The position numbers were made by a program, and so were the translations under genes. A stretch of 12,924 bases of DNA from Proteobacteria bacterium UBA3588 (GTDB lineage: Bacteria; Pseudomonadota; Gammaproteobacteria; Thiohalomonadales; Thiohalomonadaceae). Location of the stretch: the NCBI GenBank assembly GCA_002376325.1, contig DFMR01000073.1, positions 9,001-21,924 on the forward strand. Reading direction: 5' to 3'. The notes under the pieces are model-generated. The model was not told the origin of the DNA. It worked only from the letters and a program-made list of their open reading frames with translations, and searched no databases. Below are positions 1 to 6,826 of this stretch, piece after piece (the first letter of the stretch is position 1; every line of letters starts with the position of its first letter).

Positions 1-239
1 TCCGGGTTACTAGAATCTATATCCAAAATACAAAGGCAATGAATCAACCACGGGGAACATGGGGAATACAGGGGTATTGGCCTGTATTGCCAGTGGTTTT
101 GGCGTTAAGTTTCCGGTGTCCCCCGTGATCCCCGTGGTTAAGGTTTTTGGTTTCGAATATGGAGATAGCGTGTAGTTCATAGCTCCGAATTATAAGGTCG
201 CAGCTGCGGAATTCCTCGCGCTCCAACTCGAAACCCGGA
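1..239. other. Intergenic region downstream of ruvA
   Basis: No convincing gene is visible here. The stretch holds a palindromic repeat element (46-139, listed separately) and about 100 nt of AT-richer sequence between it and the ruvA stop. A minus-strand TATAAT-like hexamer lies at 189-194, but I see no matching -35 box, so I do not call a promoter. A 60-codon minus-strand frame (44-226) is open, but its C-terminal half is only the translation of the repeat arms. The gene expected next on this strand, ruvB, would begin beyond position 1. Confidence 0.6.
46..139. repeat. Palindromic intergenic repeat, CACGGGG family, copy 1
   Basis: The element is bounded by a perfect 10-bp inverted repeat, AACCACGGGG at 46-55 and CCCCGTGGTT at 130-139. 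Each arm continues inward with degenerate copies of a roughly 9-bp unit: ACGGGGAAC, ATGGGGAAT and ACAGGGG on the left, CCCCGTGAT and GTGTCCC on the right. The interior contains GGCCTGTATTGCC, whose complement resembles the GGCAATCATAGCC inside the second copy at 8679-8765. No coding capacity is apparent. It could be a REP or MITE-like unit, but no transposase or clear target-site duplication is visible. Confidence 0.75.
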
Positions 240-845
240 CTATTTTTTCACTGCATTCTGCAGCGCCGCGCGGATGATCTGCTCCGAATTTTTGCCTTCG
301 GCATCGATCGCGTTCACCATGCGGCTCGCCTCGGGCGGTTTGTAGCCCAGCGCGACCAGGGCGCTCAGCGCATCGTTTACCTCATCGCGCGCGCTGCCTA
401 TCGGTGTCGCCATGACCACAGGCAATGCGCCGTCCGCCTGCCACGCCTCCAACCGATCGCGCATCTCCACGATCAGCCGCTCGGCGGTCTTTTTGCCGAT
501 ACCCGGCAGACGCGTCAGGGAGCCGGTATCGCCTTCCTGCACGCAGCGGGCAAAACTCTCCGCGTTCATCCCGGAAAGAATGGCGAGCGCCATCTTGGCG
601 CCGACGCCGTTCACTTTGATCAGATTGCGGAACAGCGCCCGTTCCCGTTCGTTGGCAAAACCGAACAGCAGATGCGCGTCCTCGCGCACCACCAGGTGGG
701 TATGCAGCGTCACCTCGTTTCCGACCGCGGGCAACTGGTAGAAGGTGCTCATCGGCGCCTCCACCTCGTAGCCGACGCCGGCCACATCCAGCAGCAACTG
801 CGGCGGGCGCTTTTCCAGCAGGGTACCGCGCAGCCGTCCGATCAT
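240..845 (-). CDS. ruvA: Holliday junction branch migration protein RuvA
   Basis: RuvA binds four-way Holliday junctions as a tetramer and loads the RuvB helicase for branch migration during recombinational repair in the cytoplasm. The 201-residue product has the full family layout. The N-terminal OB-fold begins MIGRLRG and carries the acidic pin E55-D56 that shapes the junction centre. Two helix-hairpin-helix motifs follow (VNGVGAKMA at about 78-86 and LPGIGKKTAERL at 113-124). The C-terminal three-helix RuvB-binding domain spans about 153-201. The frame stays open upstream to 1091, but that part is only the antisense-frame shadow of ruvC. The ATG at 845 has a good GGGGAGAAGG ribosome site inside the ruvC end and matches the family start. 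The start overlaps the ruvC stop by 4 nt (ATGA), which suggests translational coupling. Confidence 0.97.
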   Translation of the reverse strand: MIGRLRGTLLEKRPPQLLLDVAGVGYEVEAPMSTFYQLPAVGNEVTLHTHLVVREDAHLLFGFANERERALFRNLIKVNGVGAKMALAILSGMNAESFARCVQEGDTGSLTRLPGIGKKTAERLIVEMRDRLEAWQADGALPVVMATPIGSARDEVNDALSALVALGYKPPEASRMVNAIDAEGKNSEQIIRAALQNAVKK

Positions 846-1354
846 CGCCTTCTCCCCGCCAACACTTTTGCCGCCGAAATGTGCGCCAAGGTCTGTGCGG
901 TGTGGACATGGCACAACGCGATGGCCAGGGCGTCGGCCGCATCGGCCTGCGGCGCCGCCGGCAGTTGCAGCAGCGCCTGCACCATGTGCTGGATCTGCGC
1001 CTTGGCGGCGTTGCCCTTGCCGACGGTGGCCTGCTTGATCTCCGCCGGCGTGTATTCGCTGATCGGCAGACCGGCTTGAAGAACCGCGCAAATGGCGGCC
1101 CCGCGCGCCTGTCCCAGTTTCAGTGCCGAATCGGGGTTGCGGTGCATGAAGACGCGCTCGATGGCCACTTCGGCGGGACGATAGGTGGAGACGATTTCGA
1201 TAATGCCGTCGAAGATGATCTTTAGGCGCGGCATGAATTCGCCGTCACCGACCCGCACGCAGCCGCTCTCGATGTAGTGCGTGCGGCTGCCCGAGCGTTC
1301 GATGATGCCGAAGCCGGTAATGCGGGAGCCGGGATCGATGCCTAGGATGCGCAT
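842..1354 (-). CDS. ruvC: Crossover junction endodeoxyribonuclease RuvC
   Basis: RuvC is the dimeric, Mg2+-dependent nuclease that cuts Holliday junctions symmetrically after RuvAB branch migration. The 170-residue product begins MRILGIDPGSR. The four catalytic acidic residues are at the canonical positions: D7 in GIDPGS, E66 in AIERVF, and D138 and D141 in QADAADALAIA. The length matches the roughly 173-residue family. The frame is open 15 codons further upstream (to 1399), but those codons lie in a repeat element and read as repeat translation, so I chose the ATG at 1354. No clear Shine-Dalgarno sequence precedes it. The gap to yebC is 133 nt and is filled mostly by that repeat, so the promoter for ruvCA is not obvious. 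The stop overlaps the ruvA start. Confidence 0.97.
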   Translation of the reverse strand: MRILGIDPGSRITGFGIIERSGSRTHYIESGCVRVGDGEFMPRLKIIFDGIIEIVSTYRPAEVAIERVFMHRNPDSALKLGQARGAAICAVLQAGLPISEYTPAEIKQATVGKGNAAKAQIQHMVQALLQLPAAPQADAADALAIALCHVHTAQTLAHISAAKVLAGRRR

Positions 1355-1373
1355 GCGCGCATCCAGGGGCGAG

Positions 1374-1485
1374 GGACGTGGGACGTGGGACGTGGGCATG
1401 TGCGCGCTACGCGCGATTTGTCAAAACGGCGCATGCTTCGCTCATCCCCCCCCCCGCATCTCGTACTTTGTCCCTCGTCTCTATG
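1374..1485. repeat. Intergenic repeat element, GGACGTG/CCCTCGT family, copy 1
   Basis: This element fills the gap between yebC and ruvC. It begins with three perfect tandem copies of GGACGTG (1374-1394). A core follows with the palindrome GCGCG-CTA-CGCGC (1402-1414), then a spacer, a CGCATGCTTCGCTCA stretch, a run of ten C residues (1446-1455) and a degenerate arm, CTCGTACTTTGTCCCTCGTC. The 18-nt core at 1398-1415 matches 16 of 18 bases of the core at 10696-10713 in the second element. The overall plan (outer short direct repeats, GC palindrome, spacer, inverse outer repeats) is the same in both. I see no coding function. Confidence 0.65.
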
Positions 1486-1487
1486 TT

Positions 1488-2234
1488 TCATTGCAGTTGC
1501 GCCATCACCTCGTCGCTGAAGTCGGCATTGCTGTAGACGCTCTGCACGTCGTCCAGGTCTTCCAGCATATCGACCAGCCGCATCACTTTCTCTGCGTCCT
1601 CCAGTCCAAGTTCCATGTTGGTGGCGGGACGTTCGGTCACTTCGGCGACTTCAGGCGCCAGCGCGGCCGCGGCCATCGCGTCCTTCACCGTGATGAAACT
1701 GTCGACCGAAGTGAGCACGTCGACGCTGCCGTCATCGTTGCCGACCACGTCGTCGGCGCCGGCCTCCAGTGCCACATCCATGAGTTTGTCCTCGTCGCTG
1801 CCGGCCGGATAGCTGAGCATGCCGACACGGCTGAACAGGTAGGCGACCGAGCCGTCGGTGCCGAGATTGCCGCCGCATTTGCTGAAGGCATGGCGGACTT
1901 CCGAAACGGTGCGGTTGCGGTTGTCGGTGAGGCAATCGACCATCACCGCCACGCCGCCCGGACCGTAGCCCTCGTAGCGGATCTCCTCGTAGTTATCGCC
2001 TTCGCCCGCACCGCTGCCGCGCTTGATGGCGCGCTCAATGGTGTCTTTGGGCATATTGGCGTCGAGCGCCTTGTCGACGGCGGTGCGCAGCCGCGGGTTG
2101 CCGCCGGGGTCGCCGCCGCCCATGCGGGCCGAAACGGTGATTTCGCGAATCAATTTGGTGAAAAGCTTGCCGCGCTTGGCGTCCTGACGCCCTTTACGGT
2201 GCTGAATGTTGGCCCATTTGCTATGTCCGGCCAT
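1488..2234 (-). CDS. yebC: YebC/PmpR (TACO1) family protein
   Basis: This 248-residue product is a full-length member of the YebC family. It begins with the diagnostic MAGHSKWANIQHRKG and continues with a basic, helical N-terminal domain (KRGKLFTKLIREI). The typical GNPRLRTAVDKA, MPKDTIERAI and EIRYEGYGPGGVA segments follow, then the acidic C-terminal domain ending DVQSVYSNADF. Members were first described as DNA-binding regulators such as PmpR. Newer work on YebC and TACO1 homologues supports a ribosome-linked role in relieving stalls, for example at polyproline. I cannot tell which applies here. The ATG at 2234 has an upstream GAGGA, and the start matches the family. In many gammaproteobacteria yebC sits directly before ruvC. 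Here a repeat element lies between them. Confidence 0.96.
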   Translation of the reverse strand: MAGHSKWANIQHRKGRQDAKRGKLFTKLIREITVSARMGGGDPGGNPRLRTAVDKALDANMPKDTIERAIKRGSGAGEGDNYEEIRYEGYGPGGVAVMVDCLTDNRNRTVSEVRHAFSKCGGNLGTDGSVAYLFSRVGMLSYPAGSDEDKLMDVALEAGADDVVGNDDGSVDVLTSVDSFITVKDAMAAAALAPEVAEVTERPATNMELGLEDAEKVMRLVDMLEDLDDVQSVYSNADFSDEVMAQLQ

Positions 2235-2315
2235 AATCGTCCTCGTCGCTGGATAAAGTCGCCAAATCGCGGCATTTTACCATCACGGCGACACGGTTCG
2301 ACACCCCGCCCCCTG

Positions 2316-2339
2316 ATCCCCGCCGGTTTGTCGGCGGAT
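2316..2339 (-). terminator. GC-rich hairpin at the end of the FHA gene, possible terminator
   Basis: A 6-bp perfect stem (CCGCCG at 2320-2325 and CGGCGG at 2332-2337) with a 6-nt loop sits at the stop codon of the last gene of the signalling operon. Two more pairs could form beyond a 2-nt bulge. In the transcribed direction a GC-rich stretch follows, not a T-run, so it is not a standard intrinsic terminator. It may only stabilise the 3' end. Confidence 0.3.
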
Positions 2340-2698
2340 TAGCGCGGTTCGTCGGGGAGGTAGATGGCGGTGCGATCCAGACTGCCGCCGTTGTCCGCTT
2401 CGTAGCTGAACTCCTGGCGGCCGATACGGATGCGGTCGCCCTGCTGCAACATATGGCGCCGGACATTGTGGCCGTTCACCAGGGTACCGTTGGTGCTGTC
2501 CAGATCCTCCAGCAGCGCCACCTGATGACCCTCCAGGTAATGATCGGCCTTTACGCGCACGATCGCGTGATTGGCGCTAACTACCGGATCATCCAAGGAA
2601 ATATCATTATCGGCGGCGCGCCCGATGGCAATGCCCGGTTCATGCAGATCGAAACTACGCACCGGCAAACCATCAAGCAACAACAACAATCTGGCCAT
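2339..2698 (-). CDS. Single-domain FHA protein
   Basis: FHA domains bind phosphothreonine peptides. This 119-residue soluble protein is almost entirely one FHA domain (about residues 4-98) with the conserved binding set intact: G26-R27, S41xxH44 (SANHA) and S68-T69-N70-G71 (DLDSTNGT). A short tail (LDRTAIYLPDEPR) follows the domain and contains a threonine (T110) that could itself be phosphorylated. The gene is last in the operon, 14 nt after the two-domain FHA gene, and has no obvious Shine-Dalgarno sequence of its own. The context (kinase, phosphatase, second FHA protein) suggests an adaptor for the kinase. Its partner is not shown by the sequence. Confidence 0.93.
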   Translation of the reverse strand: MARLLLLLDGLPVRSFDLHEPGIAIGRAADNDISLDDPVVSANHAIVRVKADHYLEGHQVALLEDLDSTNGTLVNGHNVRRHMLQQGDRIRIGRQEFSYEADNGGSLDRTAIYLPDEPR

Positions 2699-2712
2699 AT
2701 TCGACAGGATAC

Positions 2713-3342
2713 TCAGGATTTTTGCAGAAACTTGAGGCGCACCCCGGCAACCTCGAGGATATCGCCGTCTTTCAACGCCACGCTACTGGCGCCGATCGCC
2801 TGCTCGTTGAGCTTGGGCGCACCCTGCCCGCTGCCCATCGCCATCGGCACCAGAAAAAAGCCCTGCACCCGCTTTGCCACCACCGCCACCTGGAGACCGG
2901 GTTTGCCGACCGTATTGTACGGCTTGTTCAGTTCGATCAGTTCGCCGCTCTTGGGGCCGTTCAATATCTTGAGCGAACCTACCAGATTCTTCGCCGCGTG
3001 CAACGCCTCGCGCTGGCTGGAGGAGATAATGACCGTCGCCTGCATGTCCTGTTCGGATTCATCGACAAATTTCACATCGTGCTGGCCGATCCGCAGGACA
3101 TCGCCGTGGTGGAGTCGGTGACGCTGCACCTTCTGACCGCTGAGCACCGTACCGTTGGTACTACCCAGGTCCTCTACAAACACCGCATCGCCGACGACCT
3201 GAAATACCGCGTGCTTGCTGCTGACGGTGGCGTCGTCGAGCCGAATGTCATTGCCTGCGGCGCGCCCCAGCGTAACCCGCGGCTGGTCCAGCGGGATGTC
3301 ATGAACGGTAACACCGTTGAGATTGATGATCAGCTTCGCCAT
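2713..3342 (-). CDS. FHA protein with a second, degenerate FHA-like domain
   Basis: The 209-residue product has a complete N-terminal FHA domain (about 4-93) with the phosphothreonine-binding residues G26-R27, S41xxH44 (SSKHA) and S61-T62-N63-G64. A linker (94-121) contains MQATVIISS, with T103 a possible phospho-acceptor. A second FHA-like fold spans about 122-206: LKILNGPKSGE, then YNTVGKPG in place of the GR turn, and LKDGDILEVAGVRLKFL at the end. This second domain lacks the SxxH and STNG signatures, so it probably does not bind phosphothreonine and may serve as a scaffold. An AAGGGA ribosome site lies 8 nt before the ATG. The gene follows the phosphatase gene by 17 nt in the same operon. 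Confidence 0.92.
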   Translation of the reverse strand: MAKLIINLNGVTVHDIPLDQPRVTLGRAAGNDIRLDDATVSSKHAVFQVVGDAVFVEDLGSTNGTVLSGQKVQRHRLHHGDVLRIGQHDVKFVDESEQDMQATVIISSSQREALHAAKNLVGSLKILNGPKSGELIELNKPYNTVGKPGLQVAVVAKRVQGFFLVPMAMGSGQGAPKLNEQAIGASSVALKDGDILEVAGVRLKFLQKS

Positions 3343-3359
3343 AGTCGAGTTCCCTTGTC

Positions 3360-4121
3360 CTAGGTGGCTGAGGAGGTCAGCGCCCGCACTCGCACCAAGA
3401 TTACGGAAATATTATCGTCACCGCCGTTGCGGTTGGCCTCGGCCACCAGCGCTTCGGCGATGGTATCGATATTATCCACATTATCCTTGAGAATTTTTGC
3501 GATCGCGTTATCACTCACCATGTCGGTGAGACCATCAGAACACAGCAGAAACAGATCGCCAGAGCGTATGGTGCGGCACTGGCTGTCGACGGCGACGGTA
3601 GGTTCGATTCCCAAGGCGCGCGTGATGATGTTCTTGCTCACCGCCTCCTCCGCCTCCTCGGCGCTCATGAAGCCGCCGTCCACCAGCTCCTGCAACAGCG
3701 AGTGGTCCGTGGTCAGGCGCTGCATTTCCCCGTCGCGCAGCAAATAGACGCGCGAATCGCCGACATGCGAGATAGTCACGGTATCGTCACGAAACAGTGC
3801 CAACGCCAGTGTCGTTCCCATACCCTGATAAGCGGGTTGTGAACCGGCTTTGTCAAGAATGGCGCTGTTGGCCTCGGCCACCGCATTATGGACCGCCTGC
3901 TCCCGTGACTGTAGATCACTCGCCACCTGTTGCAACAGGCGATCGAGTATATCGATGGCGATCGCGCTGGCCACTTCGCCGGCATTGTGTCCGCCCATAC
4001 CGTCCGCCAGCAGCGCCAAGCCGGCGGCCGCATGCCATGCAATGCTGTCCTCGTTGCTGCTGCGTGCGCAGCCAACGTCGGTACGGCCGCTCATTTCCAA
4101 TGTCGGTACCGGTTCGCCCAT
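3360..4121 (-). CDS. PP2C-family Ser/Thr protein phosphatase
   Basis: This 253-residue protein is a compact bacterial PP2C (Stp/PrpC/PppA-like) metal-dependent phosphatase that removes phosphate from Ser/Thr. All core motifs are present: TDVGCARSSNEDS (14-26), ADGMGGHNAGEVAS (39-52), GMGTTLA, HVGDSRVYLLRDG (119-131), TTDHS, LLCSDGLTDMVSD (192-204) and GGDDNISVILVR (233-244). Probable metal ligands are D40, G41, D196 and D236. It has no signal peptide or membrane segment, so it should act in the cytoplasm. Its ATG shares one base with the kinase stop (TGATG), and an AAGGA lies just inside the kinase end, which points to coupled translation. It most likely reverses phosphorylation by the adjacent kinase. 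Confidence 0.96.
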   Translation of the reverse strand: MGEPVPTLEMSGRTDVGCARSSNEDSIAWHAAAGLALLADGMGGHNAGEVASAIAIDILDRLLQQVASDLQSREQAVHNAVAEANSAILDKAGSQPAYQGMGTTLALALFRDDTVTISHVGDSRVYLLRDGEMQRLTTDHSLLQELVDGGFMSAEEAEEAVSKNIITRALGIEPTVAVDSQCRTIRSGDLFLLCSDGLTDMVSDNAIAKILKDNVDNIDTIAEALVAEANRNGGDDNISVILVRVRALTSSAT

Positions 4122-6673
4122 CAGTTATCCTTCGTCAGCTGTTGCCTGCAACGACGCAGGGCGTTCGCCAGATGGTGGCCGCTCTGCACACGCTTCTCCA
4201 CCTCCTTGTACAGCGCCCGGTTGATGATGGTGCTGACGCAGGCGGGAAGATCAGGTCGCAGCACGCGCACATCCACGTGCTTTTCGTTGGCGATCTTGTA
4301 CATCAAACTGGCCAGCGAATCGGCCACGAACGGCAATTCGCCGGTAAGCAACTGGAACAGCGTCACTCCGACAGAAAACAGATCGGAACGACCGTCCACC
4401 TTCTTGCCGGCCAGCTGTTCGGGTGACATGTAGGAAGGGCTGCCGAGTACGGTGCCGGTTTTGGTCTTGCTGGAATCGACCAGACAGGCAACGCCGAAAT
4501 CGGTCACTTTCACCACGCCGCTCTTTTCGTCGTAGATGATGTTCGCCGGCTTGATGTCGCGGTGCACCACCTGCTGCTGGTGGGCGTAGTCGAGTGCCTC
4601 GGCCACCTTGATCATGAGATCGAACACTTTGGTCGCCGGCAGCAGGCTTTCGAACTTACAGTAGGCCGACAGCGGTTTGCCCGGCGCATAGTCCATCGCG
4701 ATATAGGCCAGGTCCTGTTCCTCGCCCACGTCGTATACGGTCACGATGTTCGGGTGGTTGAGCCGCCCCGCGGTTTCGGCCTCGCGGAAAAAGCGTGCGC
4801 GCACGTCGGCTATCTGCTCTTCGTCGAACTCCTGCGACAACGCCATGGTTTTGATGGCGACGGTGCGCGCGATACGCGGGTCGCGCCCTAGATACACCAT
4901 GCCCATGGCGCCACGCCCCAGTTCACTGTCGATCTGATAGCGGCCGAGTATCGGCTTCTGCAGCTTGTTGTGGCTCATCACCATGGTGCCGCCGGCGGTG
5001 TTGCCGCCGATGCCCTTACCCAGGACATACATCTTTTCCATCTCCTGGTTGAGGCGGATGCGCTCGCGCGCATCGCGGAACGACTCGACGTTCTCCAGGA
5101 TATAGTTGAACACGCTGACCGCCTTGTTGAACTGCCGTTTTCGTTCGTAATCGAGGCCCAGGTTGTACAACTGTTCCAGCAGCGGGTCGCTCATCACACA
5201 CTGACGGTATTTCTCGAACGCCGCATCGAGCTGGCCCTGGCCCTGTTGCATCTGTCCCAGCGCCCGGTTGGCATCGCTCAATTCACCGCGAATCAGCCCG
5301 GCGCGATCGTCGAACATGCGTCGCACGCTCAGCAACGCCAACCCGGTCAACAGCGCCGTCACCGGCAACATCAACGGCACCCAAAGCGACTGCGACGTCA
5401 TCAACACGAAATGGACATTGATCAGGACGATCAACAGCAACACGCTCAGGATCAGACCGGTGGTCAGCCGGAAACGGGGCAATACGAACATCAGATAGAG
5501 ACCGACGCCGATCAGCACCGCCAGCTGCACCCACAATGCCCACCATGGCACCGCAAACATGTCGTTGTTGATCAGGCTGCTGACCACATGGGCGGTCGCC
5601 ACCACCGGCGCCATGGATTGTCCGATCGGCGTGCGGACCATATCCACTACCGACGGCATGGTGATGCCGATCAACACGATCTTGTTGCGAAAATGTTCTG
5701 CGGCAACGCGCTTGGCATAGACGTCGGCAAACGAATACATTCTGAACGGCGACTTGCCGTCGCGACCGCGGTAAAAGCGCGGATAGGCCTGCATCGCGGG
5801 GTCGGTGGTGTAGGTGGTCCCGTCAAGCACCACGCCGCGCCCCGGCTGGACGCCGATGTTGGCGCCATTGAGCTTGAGGCTCTGCGCCGCAACCAACAGC
5901 GAGAACGAGGGGAAATATTGATCGCCGTATTGCAGCACCAGCGGCACCGCGCGCATGCTGCGGCCACCCAAGGGATAACCGTTGAGCATGCCGATGCCGG
6001 CGGCCCCCTGGGCCAATGCCGACACCGGCGCATACAGCCGATCGGCATCAGACAGGCGCGACGTCAACACGCTCGGAATATAGTCAAACCAGCCGGGGTG
6101 GTTGGCTACCACGCCTTTCAGGGCGAACGCACTGACGCTGGCATCCAGCGGCGGCAGCTTGCCGGCTTCCGGCTGCAACATAAAGCGGTAAGGCATCCCC
6201 AACAGGACATTGCCGGCAGATTTAATCGTCGCAGCGAAAGCACCGTCGGTATCCAGCGCCTGATCCACCCGCTGCAGCACCTGTTGCACCCGCGGGTCTT
6301 TGCTGCGCGAATCTTCCTGCTGCAGATGCTGCACATACTGCAGGCCGTATTCGTTTTGCGCGGTATCGAACGGCATGGCAAAACCGATGACCGCCGCCTT
6401 GTCCGCAGCCAGTTGGCGCGCCAAGCGGGCGTAGCGGTCGCGCGACCAGGGCAACGGCCCCAATTCCTGCACGGATTTGTCGTCGATGGTCACGACGACC
6501 ACATTGTCATCGGCGCTGCGCGAACTGGAGAGACGGACGGCGGCGTCATAGGCGAACCAATCGAGGCTCGCCATCAAGCGGGTCCCGGCCATCGCCAGAA
6601 AAAACAGCGTGACCAGCAGACCCGGCACCCATTTAGCCTTCCACAGAGTTTTTTTCACTCGCTCCACCGCCAC
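4121..6673 (-). CDS. CHASE2-domain transmembrane Ser/Thr protein kinase
   Basis: The 850-residue protein is a membrane receptor kinase. It has an N-terminal membrane segment (about 16-34) and an extracytoplasmic CHASE2 sensor (about 40-375; VVVTIDDKSVQELGPLPWSRD and KIVLIGIT are typical). Three closely spaced membrane segments follow (about 377-398, 403-424 and 430-449). A cytoplasmic linker with two TPR-like helical repeats (about 470-535) leads to a complete Hanks-type kinase domain (about 578-845). Catalytic features are ELGRGAMG, K608 in VAIK, E631, HRDIKPAN with D706, DFG at 725-727 and SPE at 750-752. No PASTA repeats are present. The start is GTG at 6673 with no clear ribosome site, so a slightly different start is possible. 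It is the first gene of the operon with the phosphatase and both FHA genes. The CHASE2 ligand is unknown. Confidence 0.95.
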   Translation of the reverse strand: MAVERVKKTLWKAKWVPGLLVTLFFLAMAGTRLMASLDWFAYDAAVRLSSSRSADDNVVVVTIDDKSVQELGPLPWSRDRYARLARQLAADKAAVIGFAMPFDTAQNEYGLQYVQHLQQEDSRSKDPRVQQVLQRVDQALDTDGAFAATIKSAGNVLLGMPYRFMLQPEAGKLPPLDASVSAFALKGVVANHPGWFDYIPSVLTSRLSDADRLYAPVSALAQGAAGIGMLNGYPLGGRSMRAVPLVLQYGDQYFPSFSLLVAAQSLKLNGANIGVQPGRGVVLDGTTYTTDPAMQAYPRFYRGRDGKSPFRMYSFADVYAKRVAAEHFRNKIVLIGITMPSVVDMVRTPIGQSMAPVVATAHVVSSLINNDMFAVPWWALWVQLAVLIGVGLYLMFVLPRFRLTTGLILSVLLLIVLINVHFVLMTSQSLWVPLMLPVTALLTGLALLSVRRMFDDRAGLIRGELSDANRALGQMQQGQGQLDAAFEKYRQCVMSDPLLEQLYNLGLDYERKRQFNKAVSVFNYILENVESFRDARERIRLNQEMEKMYVLGKGIGGNTAGGTMVMSHNKLQKPILGRYQIDSELGRGAMGMVYLGRDPRIARTVAIKTMALSQEFDEEQIADVRARFFREAETAGRLNHPNIVTVYDVGEEQDLAYIAMDYAPGKPLSAYCKFESLLPATKVFDLMIKVAEALDYAHQQQVVHRDIKPANIIYDEKSGVVKVTDFGVACLVDSSKTKTGTVLGSPSYMSPEQLAGKKVDGRSDLFSVGVTLFQLLTGELPFVADSLASLMYKIANEKHVDVRVLRPDLPACVSTIINRALYKEVEKRVQSGHHLANALRRCRQQLTKDN

Positions 6674-6760
6674 GACCCGTTTTTTTGTTGTACGGCAATC
6701 AGTTAGGTCAACGCCATGTTGTTGTGAGGGTCATCGTCGTCCATGCCAACCGTTTCTTCC

Positions 6761-6788
6761 CCGGGCCGATATTCGCGCCTGCGGCCCG
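6761..6788. other. Inverted repeat in the kinase leader
   Basis: A perfect 7-bp inverted repeat, CGGGCCG at 6761-6767 and CGGCCCG at 6782-6788, is separated by 14 nt. It lies about 90 nt upstream of the kinase start and next to a candidate promoter. It could be an operator or a leader hairpin, but no factor can be assigned. Confidence 0.3.
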
Positions 6789-6792
6789 CTCC

Positions 6793-6822
6793 ATTAAACC
6801 GCATCGGTCGGTATACCAGCAA
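6793..6822 (-). promoter_or_regulatory. Candidate promoter for the kinase-phosphatase-FHA operon
   Basis: On the minus strand TTGCTG (6822-6817) is followed after 18 nt by TTTAAT (6798-6793). The -10 box matches the sigma-70 consensus in 5 of 6 bases, the -35 box in only 3 of 6. It lies in the 153-nt gap after the hydrolase gene and would leave a leader of about 115 nt before the GTG start. The placement is sensible but the match is modest. Confidence 0.3.
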
Positions 6823-6826
6823 GCCG

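Noticed and set aside
189..194. Minus-strand TATAAT as a promoter for a gene to the left
   Set aside because: No -35 box is found at 16-18 nt, and the region is AT-rich enough for a chance match.
44..226. 60-codon minus-strand frame downstream of ruvA
   Set aside because: More than half of it is translation of the palindromic repeat (GDHGGH-like and TTGNTG-like peptides), with no supporting family.
1374..1394. Three tandem GGACGTG copies as a possible CRISPR or iteron array
   Set aside because: Units are only 7 bp with no spacers, and no cas, rep or origin feature is nearby.
2339..6673. Kinase, phosphatase and FHA genes as a type VI secretion PpkA-PppA-Fha unit
   Set aside because: No T6SS structural gene is present in the window, and the CHASE2 sensor is not a PpkA hallmark.
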